A program made the translations under genes and the position numbers. The notes below the pieces were generated by a model. That model was given only the letters and a program-made list of their open reading frames with translations, made no database searches and had not been told where the DNA came from. Shown here one piece after another: positions 35,964 through 45,572 of a stretch of DNA of 64,000 bases. Positions within the stretch are counted from its first letter, which is position 1; each line of letters starts with the position of its first letter. The stretch lies in the NCBI GenBank assembly GCA_039970095.1, contig JBDVMP010000107.1, positions 115,313-179,312 on the forward strand. The letters are read 5' to 3'. Source of the stretch: JAMZMI01 sp039970095. Its GTDB lineage: Bacteria > Bacteroidota > Bacteroidia > Cytophagales > Cyclobacteriaceae.

Positions 35964-37442
35964 ATGAAGTATTTCAAAATCATAATAGCGGCTTTCGTCA
36001 CCTCACCGGTGATTTTAACAAGTTGTCAGTCTTCAGGTGAATCCAAGAGCGCTACAACTGAAGATGCCTTACGACCAAACATCATTCTCATATTAACCGA
36101 TGACCATGGGTATGCAGATGTAGGATTCAATGGTTCAAAAGATATTATCACTCCTAATCTAGATACGCTTGCTAAGAAAGGAACGATGTTTTCATCGGCA
36201 TATGTCGTGCATCCGTTTTGTGGTCCCAGTCGAGCCGGATTACTCACCGGAAGATATCCGCACAAATTCGGCTCTCAGTTCAACCTACCAAGGACCGGAC
36301 AAATGTCGCCAGGCCCGGATGCAGGTATTCCATTAAAAGAAATATTTTTCACAAAAGTGCTTCAAGAAGCGGGATATAAAACGGGAGCTGTCGGGAAGTG
36401 GCATCTGGGGAAAGCAGCAGAGCATCACCCGAACAATAAAGGATTTGACGATTTCTATGGTTTCCTGGGAGGTGGGCACAAGTACTTCCCTGAACAATAT
36501 AAGGCGGCATATGCCCGACAAAAGAAGAATGGTTTGGATCCCATTTGGGATTACCTGACACCATTGGAACACAATGGACAAGAGGTATCGACTGACAAAT
36601 ACATGACTGACGAACTTTCAGATGAAGCCGTTCGGTTTGTTAAGGAATCAGCGGGTTCCAAAAATCCTTTCTTTATGTATCTGGCATACAATGCACCACA
36701 CGTCCCTCTTGAAGCCAAGGAGGAGGATTTGGCGTTGTTTTCAGAGATACTTGATATGGACAGACGCACGTATGCCGCTATGGTTTACGCTGTGGATAGG
36801 GGAGTTGGAAAACTCGTGGAGACTTTGAAAGAGACGAAGCAATATGAGAACACGTTGATTGTATTTCTGAGTGACAATGGCGGAAACACAGAACACGGTG
36901 CAAATAATTACCCTCTAAGAGAAGGAAAGGGAAGCACCTATGAGGGCGGATTCCGTGTGCCCATGTTCTTCCATTACCCTAATAAGATTCAAGCGGGAAA
37001 GACCTTCGAGTATGCGGTTTCAGCAATTGATTTTTATCCTACATTTCTTCGATTAGCTGGAGTGAAAGCCCCTGCAAACAAACAATTGGATGGAATTGAT
37101 GTTTGGGATGCGGTCACGTTATTGACAGACCCAAAAAGATCAGATTTGATCTATGCCCTTCGACACAGAAATGGGTATAGCGATGTTGCCGCTCGTGAGA
37201 ACAACTGGAAGGTGGTACGAACCCAGGAAAAGAAATGGGAACTCTATAATGTGGAAACAGACCCGGGTGAAACTAGCGATCTCAGTTCAGAAAATCCTGA
37301 AGTGGTAGAAAAACTTGTTTCACAGGCCAGAAAATGGAGTGAGTCTAATGTACAGCCTAAATGGTTTCATGATGAAGCAACAGGTGAGGAATGGCGCAAA
37401 TTTGATATGCCAAGATTCGAAGAGACTTTTAAAATAGAATAG
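35964..37442 (+). CDS. S1 sulfatase lipoprotein (arylsulfatase type, paralogue of the fusion sulfatase)
   Basis: A 492-residue sulfatase. The start is ATG at 35964; a TTG six bases earlier is not needed. The lipobox is LTSC (Cys21), the formylglycine site HPFCGPSRAG (Cys86), with metal ligands in TDDHGYADVG and active-site segments GKWHLGKA and SDNGGNTEHG. It is strongly similar to the sulfatase half of the fusion at 51.7 kb (shared GRYPHKFGSQFNLP region). A carrageenan-active group such as S1_19 is possible but not provable by eye. It is last in the operon that starts with the GH42-like gene. Confidence 0.9.
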   Translation: MKYFKIIIAAFVTSPVILTSCQSSGESKSATTEDALRPNIILILTDDHGYADVGFNGSKDIITPNLDTLAKKGTMFSSAYVVHPFCGPSRAGLLTGRYPHKFGSQFNLPRTGQMSPGPDAGIPLKEIFFTKVLQEAGYKTGAVGKWHLGKAAEHHPNNKGFDDFYGFLGGGHKYFPEQYKAAYARQKKNGLDPIWDYLTPLEHNGQEVSTDKYMTDELSDEAVRFVKESAGSKNPFFMYLAYNAPHVPLEAKEEDLALFSEILDMDRRTYAAMVYAVDRGVGKLVETLKETKQYENTLIVFLSDNGGNTEHGANNYPLREGKGSTYEGGFRVPMFFHYPNKIQAGKTFEYAVSAIDFYPTFLRLAGVKAPANKQLDGIDVWDAVTLLTDPKRSDLIYALRHRNGYSDVAARENNWKVVRTQEKKWELYNVETDPGETSDLSSENPEVVEKLVSQARKWSESNVQPKWFHDEATGEEWRKFDMPRFEETFKIE

Positions 37443-37533
37443 CAAGTACCCACTTGAGTCTGATCACGGTACGGAATTACTGAAATGAATTTGAGCTTTG
37501 GGTTTGCTGGTTTGTTTATAGAAAAGAGATAAT

Positions 37534-37570
37534 AAGTAGGGATAATATTGGAAAAGTAGGGGATAATATT
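37534..37570 (+). repeat. Tandem direct repeat upstream of the kappa-carrageenase-like gene
   Basis: AAGTAGGGATAATATT (37534-37549) and AAGTAGGGGATAATATT (37554-37570) repeat with a period of about two helix turns, 106 bases before the GH16 start codon. The preceding GGAAAAGTAGGGGATA resembles GGAAAAGTGAGGAATA at 40741. A dimeric activator site is possible. Confidence 0.5.
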
Positions 37571-37675
37571 CATGGATCAGGTTTTTATATGATTGGTTAG
37601 CCTTACATAACTACTTGGGGCTACTGCAATTTATGGCCTCAGGGATAATTTCTGCTAACCAATAAATCTCTTATC

Positions 37676-40648
37676 ATGAACAAACACGTTACAACATGTT
37701 TCTTGTTGCTAATGGCAATTAACATTGCCTTGGGGCAACAACCTGCTCAAACTGAAAATCCCAATGATGAATGGGAAATCCGATGGAGCGCATCGGATGA
37801 ATTTAACAACAGCACGCCTGATTGGTCCAAATGGATCAAAACTGGAAACCTCCCGAATACTACGGCCTGGAAGTGGAACAATCAGGACAATGTGATCATC
37901 AATAATGGTGTTGCTGAACTAACAATGCGCCAAAATGCCAACAACACTCCGGATGGTGGTACTTATTTTAAGTCGGGTATCTTAAAATCCTATCAGACTT
38001 TTACCTATGGCTATTATGAAGCACGCATAAAAGGAGCGTCCATAGGAGAAGGAGTGTGCCCATCCTTTTGGCTTTACAGTAATTTCGATTATTCAGTTGG
38101 AAATGGACAAACTGTATACAGCGAAATTGACATTGTGGAATTACAGCAATTCGATTGGTACGAAGGACATCAGGATGATATTCAGGATATGGATTTGAAT
38201 CTTCATTGTGTTGTCATGGAAAATGGAACTGGCGTATGGCGAAGACCCAAACAGTACCCCAACGAACAGTTGAATAAATGGCGGGCACCATGGGATCCCA
38301 GAGACGATTTTCATATTTACGGATGTGAGGTCAATGAACAAGAAATCATCTGGTATATCGACGGTGTGGAGGTAGCTCGTAAACCAAATACTTATTGGCA
38401 CAGGCCGATGAACCCGACATTATCTCTGGGCTTGAGGAAACCATTTGTTGAGTTTTACAATAACCGGAACAACGCGGTGAATCCGGAAACCGACCCGGAA
38501 GCCAGCGCAGCACTTCCTGGAATGCCTACAACCATGTATGTCGATTATGTAAGGGTATGGGAAAAGACAGGAACGAATGGTAACCCACCCCTTGCTGTGG
38601 GTGAGTTGGGAAACCCTGATTTCGAAACAGGAGATCTGACCTACTGGAACGCCAGTGCTGGAAATGCTGCCGTAATCAATAATAATACTCAATCAGGTAA
38701 TTCCGCAGGATCTGTTTCGAATGCCAGCATAGCTCAGGTTGTTACATTATCACCTAATACTACATATACCATAACTGGTTTTGGTAAAGTGGCTGCTGGT
38801 ACAGCTAATGCGTTTATGGGCGTAAGTGAAGCAATAAGCAATGCGCTGATACAGAATTTCGAATTTACAAGCGAGACCTACAGTCAGGGAGTCATTACAT
38901 TCACAACCGGAGCAAGCGAAGACAACTATAGGGTTTGGTTTTGGAGTGGTGGAGATGCCTATTGTGACAACTTTAATTTGATCGAAGGATCTGGGGGCGA
39001 TCCTGATCCTGTTGCGGTAAATGGGGTTACCGTTACACCAGCAACATTAGATTTGTTTGTCGGCGAAACAGCCACATTGACTGAGTCCGTTGCTCCAGGC
39101 AATGCCACTGATAAATCGGTCACATGGAATACAAGTGATGCCACTGTGGCTACAGTTACCAATGGTGCGATAAATGCTATCGGTGCTGGTACAGCAAACA
39201 TTACTGTTACAACAAACGATGGCGGCTTTCAGGCCATGAGTGAAGTAACTGTAACAATTAATAATAACTTATTGAATAATCCAGGATTTGAATTTTCAGA
39301 CTATAGTTCATGGAATATTGAAGGAAATTCATCAATTGTTGGAAACAATGCCAATGGTGGATTTCAGGCCGGTTATATCAATGGAAACGGATCCATTAAT
39401 CAAATTGTGAGTTTAGAGCCGAATGCCACCTATACGGCATCATGTTTTGGCAAAGTGGGCGCTGCTGGTCAAAGTGTTTATTTAGGAGTGACGAATAACA
39501 CGACGAGTTCTTTTATTGAGAACACCTTGTTCACAGGTACTACCTATACCCAACAAGAGATAATATTCACTACGGGTAATGACGTAAATGATTACAAAAT
39601 ATGGTTTTGGAATAATGCAGGCGGCCAGTATTATGTAGATGACTTTTCTTTGGTCAAAAACGAGTTTTCACCAGTTCCGGTCAATGGAGTCACACTATCA
39701 GAGAACTCGCTGAACCTTGAAGAAGGAGCGGATCATTCCCTTTCGGCCAATGTTACTCCATCCAATGCATCCAATCAGAATGTTACATGGTCATCTGATA
39801 ATGCTTCTATAGCCACTGTAAACTCAAATGGTTATGTGCAGGCCATCGCTATTGGCACTGCCTTAATCACTGTAACTACCACAGATGGTGGGTTTTCTGA
39901 TACTTGTACAGTTTCTGTGACTTCCGGTCAGGGCGGATCAAGTGGCATTCCTCAGGTAGGCCAGACCATTTGGTTGCAATCGAGTGAAGGCAAATACCTG
40001 ACTGCTATTACAAGTGGTACCACTTCCATTGAAGCAACTGCTACTTCCATTGGTACCAATGAAGAATTCCTTGTTGTAGATGGAGATGGGTACTTGGCAC
40101 TTAAAGTAGTATCCACAAATAAATATGTGACTGCCGCATCAGCCACGAACACCCCGCTCAGGTGTGGAGCATCAGGGTTATACAATCGCCAAAAATTCAC
40201 TTTTATCGAAGAGGCAAATGGAACAGTTTCAATCAAAGCCAAAATCAATGGAGATTATTGCGGTGTGAACTCAGCCAGCGCAAACAAGCCTGTTGAAGCA
40301 AATTACCAAACCATTGGCTCAGGAGAATCCTTCAGGTGGGGAGAAGTGAATTCACAGTCCAGAGTGGGTTCAGGGTTGTCGGCTATTAATGAGATGGAAA
40401 CGGCCCAATGGAGTGTTTACCCAAATCCTTATACCGGAGGAATGCTCAAGGTTAATTTTGGCGTTCCAACCAGTGGGCTTGTGCGGATTGTTGATCTTAC
40501 TGGCAAAGAGATTTATTCGCGAGTCATTCAGGATGATGAGGAAATAACCATAAAGGGTATTTCTGAACATAGCAGTGGCATGTGCCTTATTATGCTGAAA
40601 ACAAAGGATAAAGTATTATCTAAACGAATAATGATGAAGCAAAATTAA
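37676..40648 (+). CDS. Secreted multidomain kappa-carrageenase-like GH16 enzyme (T9SS)
   Basis: A 990-residue secreted enzyme. After the signal peptide (ending ALGQ) comes a GH16 domain (25-300) with catalytic SEIDIVE (Glu150, Asp152, Glu155). Segments YGYYEARIKGAS, PWDPRDDFHIYG and YWHRPMNPTLSLGLR match kappa-carrageenases of GH16 subfamily 17. Then follow a carbohydrate-binding-like domain (about 310-445), a BIG2 Ig-like domain (450-528), a second binding domain (530-665), a second BIG2 domain (668-755), a beta-trefoil/fascin-like domain (760-890) and a T9SS sorting domain (WSVYPNPY). The known Pseudoalteromonas kappa-carrageenase also carries an Ig-like module after its GH16 domain. The gene stands alone with its own upstream region. 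Confidence 0.9.
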   Translation: MNKHVTTCFLLLMAINIALGQQPAQTENPNDEWEIRWSASDEFNNSTPDWSKWIKTGNLPNTTAWKWNNQDNVIINNGVAELTMRQNANNTPDGGTYFKSGILKSYQTFTYGYYEARIKGASIGEGVCPSFWLYSNFDYSVGNGQTVYSEIDIVELQQFDWYEGHQDDIQDMDLNLHCVVMENGTGVWRRPKQYPNEQLNKWRAPWDPRDDFHIYGCEVNEQEIIWYIDGVEVARKPNTYWHRPMNPTLSLGLRKPFVEFYNNRNNAVNPETDPEASAALPGMPTTMYVDYVRVWEKTGTNGNPPLAVGELGNPDFETGDLTYWNASAGNAAVINNNTQSGNSAGSVSNASIAQVVTLSPNTTYTITGFGKVAAGTANAFMGVSEAISNALIQNFEFTSETYSQGVITFTTGASEDNYRVWFWSGGDAYCDNFNLIEGSGGDPDPVAVNGVTVTPATLDLFVGETATLTESVAPGNATDKSVTWNTSDATVATVTNGAINAIGAGTANITVTTNDGGFQAMSEVTVTINNNLLNNPGFEFSDYSSWNIEGNSSIVGNNANGGFQAGYINGNGSINQIVSLEPNATYTASCFGKVGAAGQSVYLGVTNNTTSSFIENTLFTGTTYTQQEIIFTTGNDVNDYKIWFWNNAGGQYYVDDFSLVKNEFSPVPVNGVTLSENSLNLEEGADHSLSANVTPSNASNQNVTWSSDNASIATVNSNGYVQAIAIGTALITVTTTDGGFSDTCTVSVTSGQGGSSGIPQVGQTIWLQSSEGKYLTAITSGTTSIEATATSIGTNEEFLVVDGDGYLALKVVSTNKYVTAASATNTPLRCGASGLYNRQKFTFIEEANGTVSIKAKINGDYCGVNSASANKPVEANYQTIGSGESFRWGEVNSQSRVGSGLSAINEMETAQWSVYPNPYTGGMLKVNFGVPTSGLVRIVDLTGKEIYSRVIQDDEEITIKGISEHSSGMCLIMLKTKDKVLSKRIMMKQN

Positions 40649-40740
40649 AACGAAAGGGAAACCAGAAGTTGGAGCTGGGACATTTGCCCCGGCTCTATTT
40701 TGATTTATATGATAATTTATTTTTGACATTAGATAAAATA

Positions 40741-40775
40741 GGAAAAGTGAGGAATAGAAGGTCTTGTTAGCTTTG
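40741..40775 (+). promoter_or_regulatory. Promoter with possible activator site upstream of the 40.8 kb sulfatase
   Basis: TAGCTTTG (40768-40775) fits the TAnnTTTG -7 element. No TTG stands at -33; instead GGAAAAGTGAGGAATAG (40741-40757) covers that position and resembles the repeated motif at 37551. This would suit an activator-dependent promoter. Confidence 0.4.
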
Positions 40776-40792
40776 AAAATAAAATTAATATT

Positions 40793-42415
40793 TTGAGTGC
40801 TATTGACAAATGGGGTATTTATTTCTGCCTTGGCATATTGGTTGTCCTGAGTTCCTGCAAGTCCACAGATAATAAAAAGCTAAACATCCTCTTTATAGCC
40901 ATAGACGATTTGCGTCCTGAGTTGGGATGCTATGGCTCGAAAATCGCCATTACTCCAAACATTGACAGGTTGGCCAGCGAAGGACTACTTTTTAATAGAG
41001 CCTATTGCCAACAAGCCATTTGTGGGCCTTCTCGCGCAAGTCTGTTGACTGGAATGCATCCGCACGCCAGTGGTATTATTCACAACTATCTGAAGATCAG
41101 AGAACTTCACCCCAATGTGGTTACTCTTCCACAGCATTTTAAGGAAAATGGATACGAGGCGGTTTATACTGGAAAAATATTTCATCATGGAGACAAGGAT
41201 GATGAGAAATCCTGGAGTCGTATGCCCAATGTGGATTTAATGAGTGGAGTTCCTAAACCGGTTGGATTCGCATCACAGGAAAACCTGCGTTCGAAAGCGG
41301 AAATGAGAAAAGAAATGTTCGCAAAATACGGGGATGTAGCGAAATATGGATTGGCCTCTGGACCGGCCTATGAAAATGCGGAGGTTCCCGACAACACCTT
41401 CGCTGATGGTTATAATACAGAACTGGCCATTGCTACAATGAAGGAAATCCTGGTTAAAGATGATAAACCGTTTTTTCTTGGGTTGGGACTCCACAAACCA
41501 CATTTGAATTGGGTGGCACCTAAGAAATATTGGGACCTGTATGACACAGCTCGAATCGAGCTTTCTAGCCACATGCTTCCTCCATCAAATGGATCAACAC
41601 TAGGACTGCATCCTTCATTTGAACTGCGGGTGAGAGATGGGATACCCAAAGCCGGTGGTTTTGATCCCGTACTTTCGAAAACCCTGATGCAAGCATATCT
41701 CGCCTGCGTTAGTTACGTGGATGCGCAGATAGGTAAAATGATTGAAGCACTTGAAGAATCCGGTCAGCGAGAAAATACTATTATTATTCTATGGAGTGAT
41801 CATGGCTACCATCTGAGTGATATGGGTATTTGGGGTAAGGCCACCAATTATGAAATAGCAACCCGAGTGCCAATGATAATCTGGACACCAGATATGCCAG
41901 ATAGGAATCGTGGTGTAAATACAGATGCACTGGTTGAACTGGTAGATATCTACCCGTCCCTCTGCGAATTGGCAGGCCTTCAACAACCTGATCATCTGGA
42001 CGGATTAAGCTTTGTGCCACTACTCAAAAATCCAGACCGGCAATGGAAGGAGTTGGTATTAAGTCAATTTCCATCACCTGCACTGCGAGAATGGGGTTCC
42101 ATTCCCCTCAGGGCAGGAATGAGGGAGACTTATTTCGGACCATTGATAGCTGAAGTAGAGGGGAGAATCCAGGCACAGTATGAAGATTACTGGGATCGCG
42201 ATCTATTTGAGAATGACGTAATGGGTTATGCCATACGAACGCCAAATTATAGGTTCATTGCCTGGATGGATCGAAAGAATTTGAACAATAAACCAATCGA
42301 TGTGGAATTGTATGATCACGATGAAGATCCTGATGAAACTACAAATATCGCATCGAGCAATCCGGACTTGGTGCAGGAGCTATTGAATCAGCTAAGAAAA
42401 GTTTTAGAAGATTAA
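40793..42415 (+). CDS. S1 sulfatase lipoprotein, iduronate-2-sulfatase-like (TTG start)
   Basis: A 540-residue lipoprotein sulfatase (lipobox LSSC, Cys22) with formylglycine site ICGPSRAS (Cys77) and IAIDDLRPELG metal ligands. It is a paralogue of the sulfatase at 32.4 kb over the full length, including FVPLLKNPDRQWKELVLSQF and MRETYFGPLIAEVE. No in-frame ATG precedes the signal peptide; TTG at 40793 is the only start that gives one, so a rare start codon is likely. The next gene follows after 12 bases. The S1_7-like assignment is tentative. Confidence 0.85.
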   Translation: MSAIDKWGIYFCLGILVVLSSCKSTDNKKLNILFIAIDDLRPELGCYGSKIAITPNIDRLASEGLLFNRAYCQQAICGPSRASLLTGMHPHASGIIHNYLKIRELHPNVVTLPQHFKENGYEAVYTGKIFHHGDKDDEKSWSRMPNVDLMSGVPKPVGFASQENLRSKAEMRKEMFAKYGDVAKYGLASGPAYENAEVPDNTFADGYNTELAIATMKEILVKDDKPFFLGLGLHKPHLNWVAPKKYWDLYDTARIELSSHMLPPSNGSTLGLHPSFELRVRDGIPKAGGFDPVLSKTLMQAYLACVSYVDAQIGKMIEALEESGQRENTIIILWSDHGYHLSDMGIWGKATNYEIATRVPMIIWTPDMPDRNRGVNTDALVELVDIYPSLCELAGLQQPDHLDGLSFVPLLKNPDRQWKELVLSQFPSPALREWGSIPLRAGMRETYFGPLIAEVEGRIQAQYEDYWDRDLFENDVMGYAIRTPNYRFIAWMDRKNLNNKPIDVELYDHDEDPDETTNIASSNPDLVQELLNQLRKVLED

Positions 42416-42427
42416 GGGGATCATTAT

Positions 42428-44344
42428 ATGAAACGAAGAAAGTTTTTCAAGAAATCCGCGGGGGCTGCAGTAGCTGCCACAATGATTCCATTAAGCCCAC
42501 CCGAAGACCAGAATAGTTTAGGAGATAGGAAGAATGACAAATGGCACAGCGTTGAGACTGGGGAAATGCGTATACCGGTGCGAAAGAAGACGCTCAACTA
42601 TGATGTAGTGGTGATTGGCGGGGGAATGGCTGGAGTTTGTGCCGCAATTTCCGCTGCAAGAGGAGGTGCCAAAACGGTCATCGTTCAGGATCGTCCCGTT
42701 TTTGGGGGGAATGCCTCTAGCGAAATCAGGGTTCATGTGCATGGCGTTACACATCTGGTAGGACAAAAACCTGAGCGTGAAACAGGGGTTATTGAGGAGA
42801 TACTATTGCATAATAGATTTCATAATCCTCAGGAGTCTTTTCCAGTTTGGGATCATGTGATATACGATTATGTGACTAGCGAACCAAACCTTGATGTAAT
42901 GCTCAATACGCAGGCAGTTGAGGCTATTATGAAGGGGAAAAGCATCCGTTCTGCGCGTTGTTGGCAATTGATGACAGAGACGGAGTTCACCATTAATGCA
43001 GATGTGTTTATCGACTGCTCTGGTGATGGATTGCTGGCTGCCACTTCAGGAGCACTTTATCGCACTGGTAGAGAAGGAAAAAAGGAATTCAATGAAAAGT
43101 ATGCTCCCGATGAACCAGATGGCTGGCAGATGGGCGCCACTATTTTGTTAGCTTCAAAGGACATGGGTAAGCCTATGCCATTTGAAGCGCCAAATTTCAC
43201 ATTAGCGTTTAACGCCGATGAAGCGCACCCGCGACGGAAGCTGACTCACTTTTCGGAAGGTATCTGGTGGGTTGAGGTTGGAAGTGATGGGGACATCATT
43301 GCTGAGTTTGAGGAGAACCGACACAAGCTAATGGGCTATGCCTATGGTCTGTGGGACTATATGAAAAATTCTGGGGAGTTTCCAGAAACCGAGAATTATG
43401 CGCTTGATTGGGTGTGTTCGCTTCCCGGGCGAAGGGAGTCAAGACGATTTATAGGTGACTATATCGTTTCTGAGGGTGATATGTTGGGACATAAACACTT
43501 TCCAGATGCAGTAGCATATGGTGGATGGTCCCTTGATGAGCACAACCCTGGAGGGATTGAAAATCTGAAAGAACCGCCAAGTTATTTCCATGAACATTTT
43601 CATGAGGTTTATGAGTTTCCCTTTAGGAGTCTGTACTCGAAGAATGTCCCCAACCTGCTCTTTGCTGGGCGAAATGTGAGTCAGACGCATATTGCGCTTT
43701 CATCTTCACGTGTAATGGCTACTTGTTCTACAATGGGAATGGCTGTAGGAACGGCCGCTGGTATGTGCATCGAAAAAGGCGTTTTACCTCGGGACATCAC
43801 AAACGATCACATGAATGAATTGCAAGAGGTATTACTGAGAAATGATGCCTTTATTCCTAATAGGCCGGCTCAAGACCCAGACAATTTGCTGAAACAAGCA
43901 GCTGATCTATTCGCCTCATCAACTAGTTCTGGAGATGTAGCCTTTTTAATCGATGGTTGGTCTCGGGATTTCAAAGATGTGGTACATCATTGGCAGTCAG
44001 AAGGATTACCCGTCGATCTCCAATGCGAATGGGAAGAACCCATCTCTCTTTCGAAAGTGGAGATTAAATGTGATACCAACATTCGCCGAAACATCATGAT
44101 GCTTAAAGGTTCTCCGGTTGATAAAACACACACAAATACGGTTCCTGAGGAATTAATTAAATCACTCGAATTAGAGGCCAGAATCAAAGGTCAATGGAGT
44201 AACTTGGGTAGTATTGAAAAGAATAAGAAACGGCTGATTAAATTTCACTTCGATACCATCAAAACAACCGCTATCCGAATAAAAATTAAAGAAACTTATG
44301 GTAAGCCACAGGCGAGGCTTCATGAGGTTCGCTGCTACTCTTAG
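42428..44344 (+). CDS. Tat-exported FAD-dependent oxidoreductase (FAD_oxidored family) with C-terminal beta domain
   Basis: A 638-residue flavoprotein. The N-terminus has a twin-arginine-type signal (RRKFFKKSAGAAVAA), so it is probably exported already folded with FAD. The dinucleotide-binding motif VVIGGGMAGVCAA is at 62-74, followed by FGGNASSEIRVHVHG and the late FAD-contact segment LLFAGRNVSQTHIALSSSRVMATCSTMG. Residues 510-638 form a discoidin-like beta domain (VDLQCEWEEPISLSKVEIK). FAD_oxidored proteins recur in PULs with sulfatases, but their substrate is not established. The next gene encodes a protein with an FMN-attachment-like motif six bases downstream, suggesting an electron-transfer partner. 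Confidence 0.82.
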   Translation: MKRRKFFKKSAGAAVAATMIPLSPPEDQNSLGDRKNDKWHSVETGEMRIPVRKKTLNYDVVVIGGGMAGVCAAISAARGGAKTVIVQDRPVFGGNASSEIRVHVHGVTHLVGQKPERETGVIEEILLHNRFHNPQESFPVWDHVIYDYVTSEPNLDVMLNTQAVEAIMKGKSIRSARCWQLMTETEFTINADVFIDCSGDGLLAATSGALYRTGREGKKEFNEKYAPDEPDGWQMGATILLASKDMGKPMPFEAPNFTLAFNADEAHPRRKLTHFSEGIWWVEVGSDGDIIAEFEENRHKLMGYAYGLWDYMKNSGEFPETENYALDWVCSLPGRRESRRFIGDYIVSEGDMLGHKHFPDAVAYGGWSLDEHNPGGIENLKEPPSYFHEHFHEVYEFPFRSLYSKNVPNLLFAGRNVSQTHIALSSSRVMATCSTMGMAVGTAAGMCIEKGVLPRDITNDHMNELQEVLLRNDAFIPNRPAQDPDNLLKQAADLFASSTSSGDVAFLIDGWSRDFKDVVHHWQSEGLPVDLQCEWEEPISLSKVEIKCDTNIRRNIMMLKGSPVDKTHTNTVPEELIKSLELEARIKGQWSNLGSIEKNKKRLIKFHFDTIKTTAIRIKIKETYGKPQARLHEVRCYS

Positions 44345-44350
44345 GAATAG

Positions 44351-45469
44351 ATGATCAAGCTAATTTTCTCAATAGTGACCTTGTTAACAGGAGTATATTC
44401 TTACCATGATTTCCAGGATAGCATCGTCATGCACGAAATCACCATTGATCATCCGGGATTTCTTCCTGCGGATGATAGAAATTTTATTCTGTACGAAAAA
44501 CTAGATGTTGATAAGCATCCGATTCATTATTACATGAACGTCGAGTCTACCATTTGTCTCGAGGGTGTTTGTAAAATTGTTCCGGTAAGGCTCTATTGGA
44601 ATCCATTAGGGCAGTACATTGAATACGAGCTTGATAAAGGGGTAACACTGGAAAAGACCGAAGGGAGGCCCTTTTTAGAGGAAGACTATGTGATATTGCA
44701 CGACCTGCTTAAAGACCCTCAATCTGCTTACAGAGATATTCGATATGACCAGATCACAAAAGAAAAGGTGGTGGGTGAGAACCAGATTGATGCGATTTCT
44801 GGTGCCACATCCATCATACTTGCTAAAGGGCAAACTGTTGTAGGGGCAGCATGGACCTGTTTTACGCTTTGGCACTGGGCACATGGACCTGTGGTTCAGG
44901 TAATTCGTGGATTGACTGGAACTTCTCTTACTTCTGTCCAGTTAAAAAAGTTACTTAAGGGATCGGATGATGACATTATTTTTGCTCTGGAAGAATTGAT
45001 GCGAAGGGGAGGAGAGCCGATGGAGTACATTGATCAAATGACTTACCTACTTAATTCGTATAATTCCGAAGTGTTAAGGTTAATAATCCAATACCTTGAG
45101 CAATCTTCAGGTTCATCCTATTGCGAACCAATGAGATTATTGCTAAATGCGGCTAATGGGAAACAGCGAATTTCCTTATTAACATCCATTTTGAAATCAA
45201 CTTCAGCATTAGATGAACCTTTCCTGAATGACCTGACAGAACTCATGATCCACACAAATGAGTATCAAGAAATTAATATGTGTTTTCTTGTTTACCAGAA
45301 ACTCGAGAGTACTCATCATCCCGATTTTGATCGGATTGCTGAATTGCTCAATAGGCCAATTCTAATTGCCAGAAGGGCTTACTGGTACTTATCAGAAAAA
45401 CAGCTGTCACCCGATCTGAAACAGAAACTTGACAGATTCGAGTTAGAAAACCGAGAGTCTCTTTATTGA
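44351..45469 (+). CDS. Exported protein with FMN-binding-like motif and helical C-terminal domain
   Basis: A 372-residue protein with a signal peptide (about 1-17). Residues 25-165 resemble an FMN-binding domain of the NqrC/RnfG type: the segment DAISGATS (147-154) matches the D-x-x-S/T-G-A-T flavinylation motif, in which ApbE attaches FMN to the threonine (Thr153 here). Cys69 and Cys74 form a CLEGVC pair. The rest (190-372) is helical and repeat-like, perhaps HEAT-like. It directly follows the FAD oxidoreductase gene, so it may carry electrons to or from it. No ApbE gene is in the window. The family call rests mainly on one motif. Confidence 0.6.
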   Translation: MIKLIFSIVTLLTGVYSYHDFQDSIVMHEITIDHPGFLPADDRNFILYEKLDVDKHPIHYYMNVESTICLEGVCKIVPVRLYWNPLGQYIEYELDKGVTLEKTEGRPFLEEDYVILHDLLKDPQSAYRDIRYDQITKEKVVGENQIDAISGATSIILAKGQTVVGAAWTCFTLWHWAHGPVVQVIRGLTGTSLTSVQLKKLLKGSDDDIIFALEELMRRGGEPMEYIDQMTYLLNSYNSEVLRLIIQYLEQSSGSSYCEPMRLLLNAANGKQRISLLTSILKSTSALDEPFLNDLTELMIHTNEYQEINMCFLVYQKLESTHHPDFDRIAELLNRPILIARRAYWYLSEKQLSPDLKQKLDRFELENRESLY

Positions 45470-45572
45470 TTTTGGTTGGATCAACGGCTAAAAAGGACTA
45501 TATCAAAGGTAATTTCAATGAACTTTTATTTTTATCGAAGGACTAGATTTACGAGTTAAAATTACCACTCTT

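Noticed and set aside
45493..45545. Repeated AAGGACTA before the 45.6 kb gene as an operator
   Set aside because: Only eight bases and 45 bases apart; expected by chance in AT-rich leaders.
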